Below are positions 34,740 through 48,429 of a stretch of DNA of 64,000 nt, one piece after another. Location: the NCBI GenBank assembly GCA_033439795.1, contig JAUTDP010000006.1:2666001-2730000 (forward strand), in the 5' to 3' direction. Every line of letters begins with the position of its first letter. Positions within the stretch are counted from its first letter, which is position 1. Under the pieces are notes generated by a model, which worked only from the letters and a program-made list of their open reading frames with translations, did not search any database and was not told the DNA's origin. The position numbers and the translations under genes are program-made. The DNA is from Sordaria brevicollis. Its lineage: Eukaryota > Ascomycota > Sordariomycetes > Sordariales > Sordariaceae.

Positions 34740-35737
34740 CGCTTATTTACCTACGTTTAAAGTAATCTTAGATAGGAATAGGACATTTAGCGAACGAGCC
34801 TTTAATACCCTAGAATTTGACACCGATGGCATTGCTGGCAAGGGAATCCTACTCAAAAGACTGGGTGGTATTAGGCCTACGGATAGCGTTCTTGAGAAAC
34901 ATAGAATCGGCCACTATCGACACAGGCTGTGTATCCGAGGGGGGATCCCGAACGGTAACGACACTATTTTTTTGGCTCTAGTGTTGAATAATAGCGTATA
35001 TCGGAAGGTAATACGGTGAATGGTTGAGATTTTGAAGAAAGGTGTCGAACCTAACGAGCTTTCGTTGGAGGCTATAGTAATAGCGATATGACCGGTATCG
35101 AGTATTGTAAAAGTAGAGCGTAGTCTAGTAGCGTAGACGATAATATAGGAAACTGGTAGAGAGAAATAAAAAGATATAAGGTTGGAAAGAGGAAGAAAAT
35201 AGAATTAGGGAGTAAAATACCTAACCTCCTTTAGGCGTTAAACCTTCGACAAGAGTGTATTTCCCACCGACGAAAACTAATTTCTTTAGAGTTTTTGAAG
35301 ACTAGTCTTAGACTATAGCGATAGGGAACCTAATGCTAGAAAAGTGATGTTCCAACACGTTAGAAATTTAGCGGGGGCTCAAAAGGTTCGGACGAATGGA
35401 ATATAATATTGAAGATGCGAGGGGAAGAAGGAAACCGGATGTATGAAATGAAATAGAAAAGGTTTTTATATATAATGCTATATAGGATCGAAACCCAAAT
35501 CCTAATGCCTACATGTAATATACTATATAATGCGGCTTAGCTATAATAGGTAATAAAATTTGCAATTTTACGGAACGAGGAAGTAAAACGAAGGCATTAT
35601 AAATATTTATAAGAAGGCGATTGAATAGCAACGGAGAAAAGAAGTTAATATAAATACGTAGGAAGTAAATACCAAGAGGAAACCTACATACACCCACCCA
35701 AAACCTACCTACACCCAAAAAACCTACACACACCCAA
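34740..35737. other. Transition zone between gene island and retroelement stack
   Basis: GC content falls stepwise, and stops appear in all frames. Short stretches near 34740-34960 may continue the minus-strand gene upstream but are too damaged to use. At 35670-35735 there is a short imperfect repeat rich in CCTACACACCCAAAA, at whose edge the outer retroelement inserted. Confidence 0.45.
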
Positions 35738-36503
35738 TATTAGATAGCACAAACTTACAACGTAAAGTCCTTAATTATAATAGGCCTAGGGATACATTTG
35801 CCTAAATAGCCAAACTTAAAAGATAAAATAATATTCTACTTACAAAGTAGAATTCGAAATACATTATTATAAACCCGTAACACTACCTCATTTTTAAGCG
35901 GAATTTTATCATTCTAAAATAAGGCGCGGCAATAGGCTATAATATTACTTAAACCTAAATTCGAATAGGGAGTCTTTTACATTCGGTCGTCGCGGTGTTA
36001 CTATTCTCTAATACCCCCTATTTCCCGACGGCTTTCCGTTATTACTTTTCGGTTAAATTGCAATTTCTCGCAGTCGCCTACTAAGTAAATAAAAAGCTAT
36101 CGTTAGAGTCGCATCGGAAAACCCGCTCTCAAATACTTCTACGAAGAATTAAACCCCTAACGTCCCTACCCTTAAGCAAAACATACTATGACAGGCCTAG
36201 GGATGCATTTACCCAAACAGCCAAACTTAAAAAATAGGACGATATTCTACTTGCAAAGTAGAACTCGGAATGCATTATTATAAACCCGTGATATTAATAA
36301 ACTAGATAATTATAGAATACGATAATTAATTTAAGAGAGAAATCGAATCGAGGCTCGACCTCTCGGCTATCTATTTATATATAGGAATTAATTCGGGTCG
36401 TCCTTAACCCGACTTTTACGATATTTAAAAGAGAAGGTAAATTTATAATTAATTTAATATTGAATTATAATTCGTTTCGACCTATTTCCTTCTTCCCTTT
36501 ATA
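35738..36503 (-). repeat. Left LTR (3' in element orientation) of outer element, split by TRIM
   Basis: Without the 35776-36293 insertion and one TTAAT copy this is 243 bp and aligns with 63540-63782. The part left of the insertion (TATTAGATAGCACAAAC...) is less mutated than the same part of the right LTR, while the part towards 36503 is more mutated. Confidence 0.88.
35776..36293. mobile_element. TRIM-like element, 518 bp with 107 bp terminal direct repeats
   Basis: Direct repeats 35776-35882 and 36187-36293 (107 bp each, differing by C/T and G/A) enclose 304 bp without coding capacity. A perfect TTAAT duplication flanks it (35771-35775 and 36294-36298). Size and structure are those of terminal-repeat retrotransposons in miniature. 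The right repeat is less RIP-mutated than the left. It inserted in the left LTR of the outer gypsy element. Confidence 0.88.
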
Positions 36504-39500
36504 ATTGCCCCCTACGTTAATTTATTACCGTCCCGGTAATTCATTTAAGTATATACCTTTATTATTTATTTATTTAAGTTCCGAGTTTTGTATTATTTAT
36601 TTTTTACGGCCGATTTAATTATTTATTTCTTCGATATTATACCCGGTAATTTGAACGACGATTTTATTAGTATTATTATATATATCGTTTTTATAAATTT
36701 CGAATTCCTAATTAACGAACGGGTTATTAGCAATATATACAAATATTTTACCATTACGATTATAAACGTTACGGACGTCCTATTTATTATTATTAATATT
36801 TTAAGCTTTAAGGCGGCTATTGATTACGATTATTTTAAAGCTAATTTAAATATAAATTAGGTCGGCGTAGGAATATTATTTAATTAAATTATATAGTTTT
36901 TTAGGGGTATAATCCTTCGTTATATTTTAAATAGTTTAATAATATTTATTAGCTTATTTATAGTTATTAAAACGTAAATAATTTATTAATATTAATTTAA
37001 GCGCCTATTTTTACCTTTCGGCGCCGTCCTTAAAATAATTAATTTCCTCCTATTAATTTTTATTTTACTTTTCGAAATATTTAATACGCTTAATTAATTT
37101 ATTAAATACTTTTTGGTTATAATTTAAGGTCGTATTTATAATTAATTTAAGTGGAAATTAAATTTTAGTATAATTATAACCGAAGAATATACATTATAGA
37201 GTCGAAATAATTCGGTTAATTATAATTATATTAAATAATTTATTTATAATTAGAGTAGTATTTATATTAAAAGCCGTTTTATTACGAGTAAGACGGTTAT
37301 TAAAATCGATTATATTTGTATTTAAATTTTAGTCCGGTTTGAAATTCGGCGATGAATTTATTTTGGAAAACGAATTTATAATTGAAGAGGATTTAAACCG
37401 TTTAAAGGTTTTAGGGTTAAAATCGGAAAGGGATTATTTTTTTTTAATTATATAATCGGCGGTGAAAATTTTAGCGAAATTAATCGATTTAATTAGGGTA
37501 TTTTAAATAAGGATAGTAATTCGAATCGGAAAGGTAATAAAATCTTTAGGCTTAATATAATTAGTAGTATTAAAAATATTGGGGATTTTAATTCCTAATA
37601 TTATTAAGGTATTTAAAAGAATAACTTTATTAATTTAAAGAATTAAATTAAGTTTAATTATAGCGATAAATTTATTAATAATATTATTAAACGGCGAATT
37701 ATTAAAGATAATATTATACGGGATAGTAGGCTATTTAGTTAAAGCGATTTGCGATTTATTATTTAAAAGTAAATTTAATTTTTCGAGCGCGCTAATTTAA
37801 GGCTATTTAACGGGGGTTAATCCCTCTATAATAAATATTAATTTAAATTTAATATAATGTATATTAATTTAAACTCTTTCGGATTCGGCCTTTAAATTAA
37901 TACCGGAGATAATTTTATCGAATTCGGCCGGGGCTATATTCTTTTCTATCCAATCTTTAAATTTATCGACGTTTTCTTTATAAACGTTTTATTTAATTTA
38001 GAATTCGGAGTCCTAGTGGGTAAAATATTTTTATATAATAGCGAAAGCCTTATTATTTACGTTTTCTTTAGTAATAATATCGGTATTGAAATTAGTATCG
38101 AATTAATATATTTAAACGTATTTTTTTAAAACGAAGTTTAAAAGAGGCTTGGCGTATTATTTATAGTTTTTGGATATTTTAGCGTCCTATTTATATTAGG
38201 TTAATCTAAGGTTCGTTTTATATTAACGTACGTAGAAAAGTATTTTATAAGCCTTTATACCGGTCTTTTTATTTTATTTATCTTATTCGCGGAAGGATTT
38301 TAGCGATTTTATAATTTAATATACTATAATTATTACGACCTAAATAACGATATCCGGCTTATAAAGTAAATTTCCTATAATTTTTATAGGGTAGGCTCTA
38401 TTTTCGATTATATTTAGGAATTTAATAATTTTTTTATAATATTTCGTTTACGAAATTTGAGAATTATTAATCGTATAAGTAATTAAGATTATTTCGGTTC
38501 GTTTTTTATTATTATTATAGAGGTTACGAAATATTTTATTCTAATTGAATTATAAGCGTTTAAAGACGTTTAAATCTTAATTCGGTTTATTTAGAATATA
38601 ATTAGTTTAATTTAAGATGTATTAATTTTTTCAATTTTATATTTTATAAATCGCTTTTATAATATTAGAGATAGGAAGGTTAAAAATAATAGGATTATTA
38701 TTATACGTATAAGTAGTAGAACGGTATAAATATACCGGTTTATTTTAATTCGGTATAATTAAATTATTTATAATAATTATTATAATAATTAATTTCGGAT
38801 TATAAATTTATTTTAATCGTATAATTTAATTAAAGTATTTAAAGATAAAAAGAAATTTAGCCGAAGGTTAATTTATACGCGTTAAATATTATAAAGTAGG
38901 TCGTATTGTAATTTATATATAGTAAATAATTAATATTTAATTACCTTATTAATTTAAAACGAATTAGGTTTAAGGAGGGAAGGTACGTCCGGTTTCCTTT
39001 TTAAGTAGTATATTATTTAAATACCGTAAATTAATACGATTAGGTCCGGTTCTTCGGGTTTTTTTAATTCGTTAAATTAAATAGGGAGCCGCGCTTTATA
39101 TTCTTTAATTAATTACCGGCTATTTTCTATAAAGCCTCTTTTTTTAATTATATTATAGGGCTCCTAAATATTCGATTTATAGTTATAATTTTTCTATTTT
39201 ATTTTATAATTAATATATAGTTCGTTCTTTATTTAAATTATTCGCCGTCTTAATAATCGCTTTATTTCGTAAAAGTAGAATTAATTATCGTTTCCTTCAA
39301 TAAATACGTAATTCGATTTATTATTCCCTTTTTTATTAAATAGGTTTTCGCTTTTAGAATATTCGCGAAAGTATATTAGGGAAATTATTTTATAAATCTT
39401 TTATATTTTTAATATATTGAATTTATAAATTAAATTATTAATTTTATATACTATTTTAAAAAGGCCGATTTTCTATTAATTAAATTTTTATAAAAATTCG

Positions 39501-41633
39501 CTTACGGGGTTATACCCTTTATAAAGTTAGATTATTATTTTATTTCCGATTTTAAAAGATAAAGGTTAATATAATTTATTATATAGGAGTTTATATTTTA
39601 TAGTAGCCTAATTTAAAGTATTATTAGCTTTTTAGTTATATAGTTTTTATATTATTTTAAAGTTGCGGTCTTTTAAATTTTATAGTTTAATAAAATTTAA
39701 GGTAGTATTAAGTTTGAAACCGAATATTAATTCGTTCGGGATTAAATTTAGCGGGGTAGATAGGGAGTTATTTATATTATATTAAAGCGTTGGTAAAATA
39801 TTAGGCTAAAGTATATCGAAGTTTTTAATAGTATAGTATTTAATAACGAATTCTATTTTTTAATTTCTCTTTTCGTTTTTTCCGTTAATTTGGGAATATT
39901 ATGTTATAATATATGCTAATTTGTAATTTAGTTTATTAAATATAGTTTTTTAGGCTTTAGATAGGAATTTTGAATTTTAATTATTAATTACTACGCGGAA
40001 TAGGCCCTAATTATAAAATAGTAATATTATTACGAATTTCTTTATTTAATTTTTCGTTAAATAAATTATTTTTTTTAAAATTAGGATAATTTTTTTATTA
40101 AAAGTATAAATAACTATTATAAGTAAATCGAAATCCTTTTTTCCTTATATTATTAATGCGTAAGGTTATTTAAGTAGGTTTATTATAAAATTGATATAAA
40201 TTGTATAGTATAGAATTAATTTAGGGATTATAGGTTAGAATTAATTAGGAATCGCTTTGCGATTTATTTTTAATTTATTGTATTTAGGGTAGTGGGAGAT
40301 ATACGTTTTAAATTAGTATAATAGTTATAAGATTAATAAATTTTCTAATTCTTTTATTATTTAGGATGGGTTGAAGTGATATTTATTATTATAAGCTATT
40401 TTAAGGATTAATTTGAAATAATTATACGGTATATATAGTCGAATTGCGTTATTATATGCTTTGTAATATAGTAGGCTATCTTTAGAAAATTAGTATTTGA
40501 AATATCGGTTTTTAGGGAGGTTGTAACGTATGCTTTTTTCGGCGTAGAGTTTTAATTTTTTTATAATTTGGGAGTAGTAAACGTTTTCTATATAGTTTTT
40601 AATAAAATTTGCTTTAATTTCGTCCGTTATTTAGATATAAATTAAATATATGGAGTTTTTTTATATATTATTTAATTCGTTAATTTTTAAGTTGGGGTAA
40701 GGTATTTTAAATAATAGCCGGGATAAGGTATTTGGGACGATGTTAATTTTATTAGGGATATATTATATATTAAAATCGAATTAAAATAGGTAAATTAAAG
40801 TTATAATTAGTTTTAAATTAAATTTAATTAGGTTTACTATTTTTAAAATAATTTAACGGATAATATTAATAATTATTTTATAATTAGTAAAAATAATTAT
40901 TAATTTACGGTATAATTAAATAATTTATTTTATTATTTTATAAATTTATACGAAGTAGGCGACTTCGAATTTTATAGGTTAATACCGCTTTTTAATATTC
41001 GAAAGCCGTTTATTATAAAATATAATCGGTTTAATATCCGTAATAAGGAAAAATTTGCTATTTTAGGAGTTATTTTTTAGGTAGAAGATAATTAGGCCGA
41101 AATTAAATTCGAATAATACGTTAATTTTATAGAACGTTTAACGGCTTAAATAATAATAAAAAAGGATTTACTTTTTATAGAATTAATTTTATAAGATTTT
41201 AAAGGCTTTTTTCTCCTATTAAGTAAATTTAAAAATAATTATTTTCGTAAATTTTTAACGAATGGGTTAGCTTTTATTCTTTAGTATTTTCTTTTCCGCT
41301 TTAATTTACGTTATAAGCGCGGTTTTACGGTCTTTAAACGGTTTTACCTTTTAAATAAATTAAGGTATATATTTCTTAAAAAAATTATTAATATTAATAT
41401 AGCGTTTAAAGTTAATTAAATTGGTAAGTATTTTAATATTTTAGATCGTAGTAATTCGGTTTTTAATTATTATTAAGCCGAATACTAATATTTTATAATT
41501 TAGAAAACGAATTAATAAATAGGTTACGAATAATTTCTTCGTTATAATATTTAAATTAATTTTCTTAAATAATTTTAAAATTATTTTAATATAAGCGAGG
41601 TATTCTTTGGTTATATCGTTAAAAATAATAATA

Positions 41634-41645
41634 TTATCGATATAA
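41634..41645 (-). other. Degraded RT catalytic box of outer element
   Basis: The minus strand reads YIDN followed by IIIFND, the Ty3/gypsy YxDD-IIIFS pattern with Asp changed to Asn. It fixes the orientation of the outer element. Confidence 0.75.
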
Positions 41646-43928
41646 ATTATTACGAAAATTTAGTAGGGGTGGAGTTGCTTATTTATAAATTTCTAAACGT
41701 AAAATAATAAATTTTTATAATTTATTAAAGTAATATTTAACCTTTTTAAATTTTTAAGATTAATTAAAATTATTTTATTATAATAATAGGGATAAACGGG
41801 GAATTAGTAAAAAAAGGCTGAATTATTAAAATATTAATAAAACGTTTATTTTATATATAGGCGATAATAGAATTTTAAATCAGTAAAAGGTAAGAATTAT
41901 TAATAATAACCTTATTAATAGGCTATTAATCGATAACGATTTTCGTTTTGCGTTTATTATTTATTATTTTCTAAATTACGAAATAAAGGTATTCGAAGGG
42001 GGTAGGACGCTTTATTTATTTTAATTTTCCGTTTTTATATATTTTATTAAGCGTTTTATTTAGGATTTTTATATCCTTTAAATTAAATTAATATAAGCGA
42101 AATGCGATTTTTTTATAATATTAATTATCGATTAAATCAATATATAATATTTCATTTTCGTCGATAATAATAATACTAGTGCCGTTATAAACGTTATATT
42201 TATTAATTATTACTTTGATTTTTTCGGTAAAGGCCGGGTCCTTTATATAAATTATAATATTAAAATTAGATTTAATTTCGGGGATATTCTTAATTTTACC
42301 GATTTTTAGGGACGGAGTCCTAATTTAGGTTTATTTTATTAAATAGAACGAATCGTCCTTTATTAAGGGTTTATTTTCGGGAATTAATTTAATAACTTTT
42401 TTTACCGCTTTATTAATTTTTAAATCCGGTATAAGGGTTATTCTCTTTAATTCTTTTATATAATTAAACTCTTCTCCAACTTCTTTATTTACGACGGTTA
42501 GTATAATTTAGGTTTAATCGAAAGAAATCGATTTATATTTATTAAAATCGATATCCCGAATTATTCCGAATTATTAATTTCTATAAAATTATATCGGGGT
42601 TAAATTCGGGTTTGTTATCAAAATAAATCTAATTATATTTATATTAAGGATATAGTTACGGATATATTTATTTTGAAATACGAATATAAAATCCTTTAAT
42701 ATATTAATTAATATAATAGTATTAAAGTAGGTATAATTTATATATTTATATTTTATAATATAGTGGAATTATTATATTATAATTAATTATAATTTTACGG
42801 GTGGTTAATTTTATTTTATTATAGGTTTTAATAATTATATTATGATACGAATCGACTTTTATTATATTAGATTTAAAATTAATTAAAATTGCATTCGGGA
42901 CGGTTTAAGACGTGCCGAGTAAAAATTTAGCCGGGAATTTATTAATAACTTAAATTTTAATACGGAATTTAATTCAAATTACTTTACCGTTTATTATTCT
43001 TATTATAAATAAATCGAAATTTATTTATTATTTTAAAATTACGTTACCTCTTATAATATTGAAATTCTTTTCGATTAAATTATCGAATTCGACGTTAACG
43101 TTTCTTCGAAGGAAATTTTAATCGATAAAAATATTAGAGTAATTTATATCGATATAAATTATATATTCGGGGCCGAGTTTAGTAAATTGGATTATAATTT
43201 AAAGGAAAATATATAACGTTCCTTCGATTTTAAAGGGTATTAGTTTAATATTAATTATAAAGAGGTTAAGGTTAATTAATTTAGGGCTTACTATTATTAT
43301 AATAGCGGCGTTCGGTTAAATAGGTTATAATTTTAATTTAAAGTTATAATAATCGTTATTTAAAGCGTATTAAAATATACGGCGATAAATTTTAAATTGC
43401 TAACGGTATTTTTTATACGTAGTTCGTTTTAAATTACTAAAAAATATAAAGTAAATTGAAGATTAATTATATTTACTAATTATATAATAAAATATAGACG
43501 TAACGTTAATATTAATAAATATAAAGGTTTTTTTTTCGTTAAAATTAAAATAATAATCGTATTCTTTAAAATTTTAAATACGAAATTAACGGATTTCTTC
43601 GTCGGATTCGTTACCAATATTAATAATTATTTCGCACTCCTTATTAATTAAGAAAGTACCGTTAAAATAGCGTACGCCGGGTTTAATTTAGCGGCGGTAG
43701 AAACGCTTATACGGGCGGCGAATTTAGGATAGTTTTTTATTTCCCTCTTTTTAAGGTTTGCCTTTACTACGGGCTTTTTAATAATTAAATTCGTTAGTAA
43801 AATCCTATTTTTATTTGCTTTAATAATTAAAATAGCGGTTTAAATCGTAGGGCGGGTAATTTAGGCCGCGGTTATATATAATAGTATTTATAAGGGTTAG
43901 GGCGGTTTATTAGTAATTTAATTCGGCC

Positions 43929-44132
43929 TGTCACGATATTGATCTAGTAGAGGCTTGGAGAAGACGTATTATTATACGAAAAGGAGAAGATCGAAAAAGA
44001 GTAACGAAAATTCTACTCTTGGACTATATATATAAGTAAGGTGGAAATATAATTATAGGCACGATTATACTCCGCTAATAATTCGGTACTAAAACGCCTA
44101 AGGAGCGCTACTAATAATTTAATACCGTAATA
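43929..44132 (-). repeat. Left LTR of second gypsy element
   Basis: It starts TGTCACGATATTGATCTAG. Compared with the right copy, its first part is little mutated and its last 60 bases carry most of the RIP changes. Confidence 0.92.
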
Positions 44133-45505
44133 ATACCCCCGGTTCCAAAATATAATTAACCTTAATTATTAATAAAATTAGTATATTAATACCTTTATAG
44201 GCTAATTAATAAACCGCGGGTATAATAATAGCGGGTAATTTGTATTATCGTATACGTCGAAATAAATACGGTAGGTTTAACGATTATTTATTACGGCGGT
44301 TATAAATAGTACCGCGCTAAGCCGAATCCGGATAATTAAAATAATATATAAGCTTATAATTCCTCCCCTCCTACCTTAATTAAACTTTTAAACCTTTAGA
44401 GTTTCTTTCTCTCTTTCCCTTCTTTTTTATAACTTTTATTAATATAATTTTAGCGTTCTTTAAATTCCCCGCGCAATAAATACTCCCTCTTCGCTTATAA
44501 TAAAGTAAATTTTTTAAAAATTTTACGCATTTCCTTAATATTATTATACCTCTTCGCTATCGCTTTTATAAAGATCCTAATATAATTTTTATTAAAAGTA
44601 TAAATTATATAATTTATTTAAGATTTATTATTAAAAATATTATTTTAAATAATAACGTTCCTATAATATTTTAATACCTTTACCCTTTAAATAAAAAGAA
44701 GAAATATTATAAATATATTAATCGTAAAAAGAATTATAATAAAGTAAATTTAATTTTTTTTTTTTTTTTTTTTTTTAATTAGCGTTTTATTAACGAAATA
44801 AACCCGCTATCCTAATAATTAGCGATGGAGCCAATATTACTACCCTAATTCGTTAATTAATTGAATTTTAGGAATGCGATATTAATAAAATTTTCGTTTA
44901 AAAAGAGGCGTTATATATACGTATTGTAGTCGCTATTAAAAATTTCTTAATATATTTCGATACCGTTAAAGCGGCTATTAAAGCCGAATTTGGGCTTTCG
45001 GGCCTTAAAAAGGCTATTAAGGATATTATAAATATATTATCGAAGGGTAAATAAATATATAATATAATATTAATTATTCTATAACGCGCTATTATTAAAA
45101 AAATCGCCGATAAATATATTTAGGCCCTAATATAATCGGCTTTTAAACGTCCCGCTATAAGTATTCCTATATAAGAATATTAATATTAGAAGGAAATTTA
45201 ATTAATATACTTTATTTATAATAACCCCGGTTAATTAATTTAATTTCTTATTAAGAAACGCTTTTATAACGTAATTAAAATAGAAATAATTTATATAATT
45301 AATATTATTGAAAATATTAATTCCGAACGCTAAAAGGAGGAAATTACGTAAATTATAAATAATTTCCTTATATAAATTTTCGTTTAAATAACCGGTTAAA
45401 CGTTGAAATTTCGCTTCGGAAATAATAAACTTTAATAGAAGATAATTAGTAAAAATATAATACTTTAATAAAAAAACGATAATAAAAATATAATTTTATT
45501 ATTAT

Positions 45506-45742
45506 TGATGCGGGACCACCCAATATTTGGTAAAAGATTATATTATAAAGAGTAATACCCTCTAAGAAGGTTTTAAAGAACAATTATTATTTAAAGGAGG
45601 TTATATCCTTATAATCAACCGTTATCTTATTAAGTATATCTAAGAATAAAAGAGAGCCCGGTAAATAAATGCCTACCGGAACGAAAAAAGTCTATAACCT
45701 TCTCCTTTGGAAATTTATAATAATTATATAGGGCCGGTATCA
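45506..45742 (-). repeat. Left LTR of third gypsy element
   Basis: 237 bp, aligned along its whole length with 53568-53804. The start keeps CACCCAATATTTGG, which the right copy has mutated; the end carries more changes than the right copy. Confidence 0.93.
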
Positions 45743-48417
45743 AATACCAATTGGCCCGGAAATCTCTTTTACTATCTTTAATAAATTCCTCCGCTCTATA
45801 TTTTCCCGGGTGGTTTCTTCCTCCGCTCTATACCATTTCTAGTCTCTTCCGCTCCGTTTTACGCCTTCCTCCTAGGTCCTTTCTTTTATAATTTCCTTTC
45901 CGTTTACTAATATTCTTGGATATAATCGGGCGCGTTTATATCCTCCTCGAATACTTAATTATTATCCTCGTACCCGTATTCGTACTATTTAACCTAATAT
46001 TCGATTTTTCCTTTAACGTTACGCTAATATTTAATAATAATTTATATTTTATATACGTTATTACCTTTAAATTGGTCGTTTTATACGGGCTTAAGGGGTA
46101 TAATTTTATAATTAAAGGGGTCCGGTCCCTTTAGGGTTATTCGAAGGTAAATTACGGAAATAATAGGGTATATACGCTAGTAATTAAAAAGATCGAATTC
46201 GTAAATAAATTTATTAACGCGTTTTTTAATTTTAAATAAGCCGCCGCGTTATTAGGAATATTTCTTAAATAGGTTATTAAGTAAATAATATCCTTTATAA
46301 AGTTTTAAATAAATTATATTTCCTTTTTCGAAGGTAATAGGTTAATAATTCTCATTGTATTACCGTTTAATTATAACGGTAATAAAATTTACGGCGAAGG
46401 AGGCGTTTTATCGAATATAATCCCTAAGGGTAGTGTAATTTTATAAATTCGAAATATAAAGGTCGCTCCCTTAAATAATATTTATAAGTTTAATTATTAT
46501 AAAACCGTATAGTAATTCGTAGGGGGATATTTTAATAAAGGCGGATAATAAGCTATTAAAATTCTATTATAGCGCGGCTAGGATATTTATTTATAGTTTC
46601 CTTAAATATTCGAAATAGTAAAATCGTAAGGCAATTTCGATAATTTAATTTTTATATTTGGAAAAGTTGTTAATTTGAGGGTAATATACGGTTATTATTA
46701 ATAGTTTAGTTCTTAACTATTTTTATATTCCTTTTTAGAATTCGGATATAAATTTATAATCCTTATTAGAAATAATCCCTTACGGAATTCCTTAATCGGA
46801 TAAAAATAATTATTTAATTATAATAATAGCTTAATTTTTAACTGTATATATAAAGTAGCCGGGAATTAAATAAATATATTTCGAAACCGGGTATAATATT
46901 ATTATAAAATTATCGAAAGTATTGTACTTTAGTAAGGCCTATAGTAAATTAATATTAAGGATTAAAAAAAATATAGCGATAAAATCGATAGCGATATTTT
47001 TTATTAGAATTTTAATAATTCGAATTAATTAATATTCGCTATTAGGTTTTTCTCAATTAATTTAATTAAATTAATAATTAGAATAATAGTTAATATATTA
47101 TTTAATTTAATATATTTTATTCGGGAATAATACTAATTTTAATTCGTAAAATATTTTATTGCGGCCAAAATAATACTTTTTATCGTAGGTTTTTTTTAAG
47201 AAACGTTAAATTAAATTATACAGAATATATAATATCCTTTATTCGTTATTTAATTTAATATTAAAGATTAAATTGCCGCAAATTTCGAAAGGGTACCCGG
47301 GTCGAGAAAAATCCGTGCCGTCCTCGGTATTATTCTTTTTTAAATTAATTAAAATGGGGGCGTATTTTATATTTTTAGCGTATCTTTCAATAAATTCCTA
47401 TTTTAGTATTTCCAATATTTGCGCTTCGTTTATTATATATTATATATTATCGAGGGTTATTTTTTTTAGCCTTATTTTTAAGTTATACTTTAATTTATTT
47501 AATGTATCGGGTACGATATTTAACTTCCCGGTTAAATAATAAATATATAAATTATATTACGAAAGGTAAATAGATATATTAATTAAGCGGCGGTTCGTAT
47601 AGTCGGTAAATCCCGTATAAAGCGAAGTTTATTCGACGATACTTTTCGTCGCTATATAATTTATTAGGATAATTATTAAGAATTTCGAAGAATATATTAT
47701 TATATAGAGCTGTTTTACCGTTTAAATAAAGTAAGTAATTTCTAATTCCGATAGGCCGTATTATTATTCTATTTAATTAAAGTATTTATTAAAGAATATT
47801 ATTAGATGGACGTTTATTAAGGGGATTAATTATTTTAGGGTTTAGGTTACCCCTTTTCGAAAGTAAAATATTATAATTCCGAAACCGTTTTCGAAAGATT
47901 TATCGATTTAGAAGAATAACGGTTTTATTAGGTTGAAATGATATAGGATAATAGGCTCTTTATAAATAGCTTTTTAAAGTATTTTAAAGGTTTCGAATTT
48001 TCGGGTTGTAAATAACGAAATTAATATATTATAATAATAATATTATTATTTCGAAGTATTCCCTATTTTTAATTTTCCGTTTTTATACCCCTCCGTTAGT
48101 AGGTTAATTTTATGGGCTTATAAAGGTTCTATAAGCTAAGCGTAATAGGGAATAAAGTATTTAAAAAAGCCTATATTATTAATATATTATTTTAATATTT
48201 TTAAATTAAAAGGAAAATATAATTTTTAAAAGGCTTTAATTCTATCTTTAATATTAAAAAGGTTAAAGGAATCGACCTTAAATCCTAAAAGCTTTACGTT
48301 TAGGAAATTAAAAAAGGATTTTTTAGGCGAAATAATTATATTTTTATTAGTAAATAGGCGAAAAATCTTTTGTAAGTAATCGAAATATTATTTTTAATTA
48401 TTAGAAAAGATTATAAT

Positions 48418-48429
48418 ATTATCGATAAA
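48418..48429 (-). other. Degraded RT catalytic box of third element
   Basis: The minus strand reads FIDN followed by IIIFSN, matching the gypsy YxDD-IIIFS pattern with one Asp codon changed to Asn. Confidence 0.75.

Noticed and set aside
45916..46134. Hydrophobic 72-residue frame
   Set aside because: Antisense frame in the 3' part of the third gypsy element.
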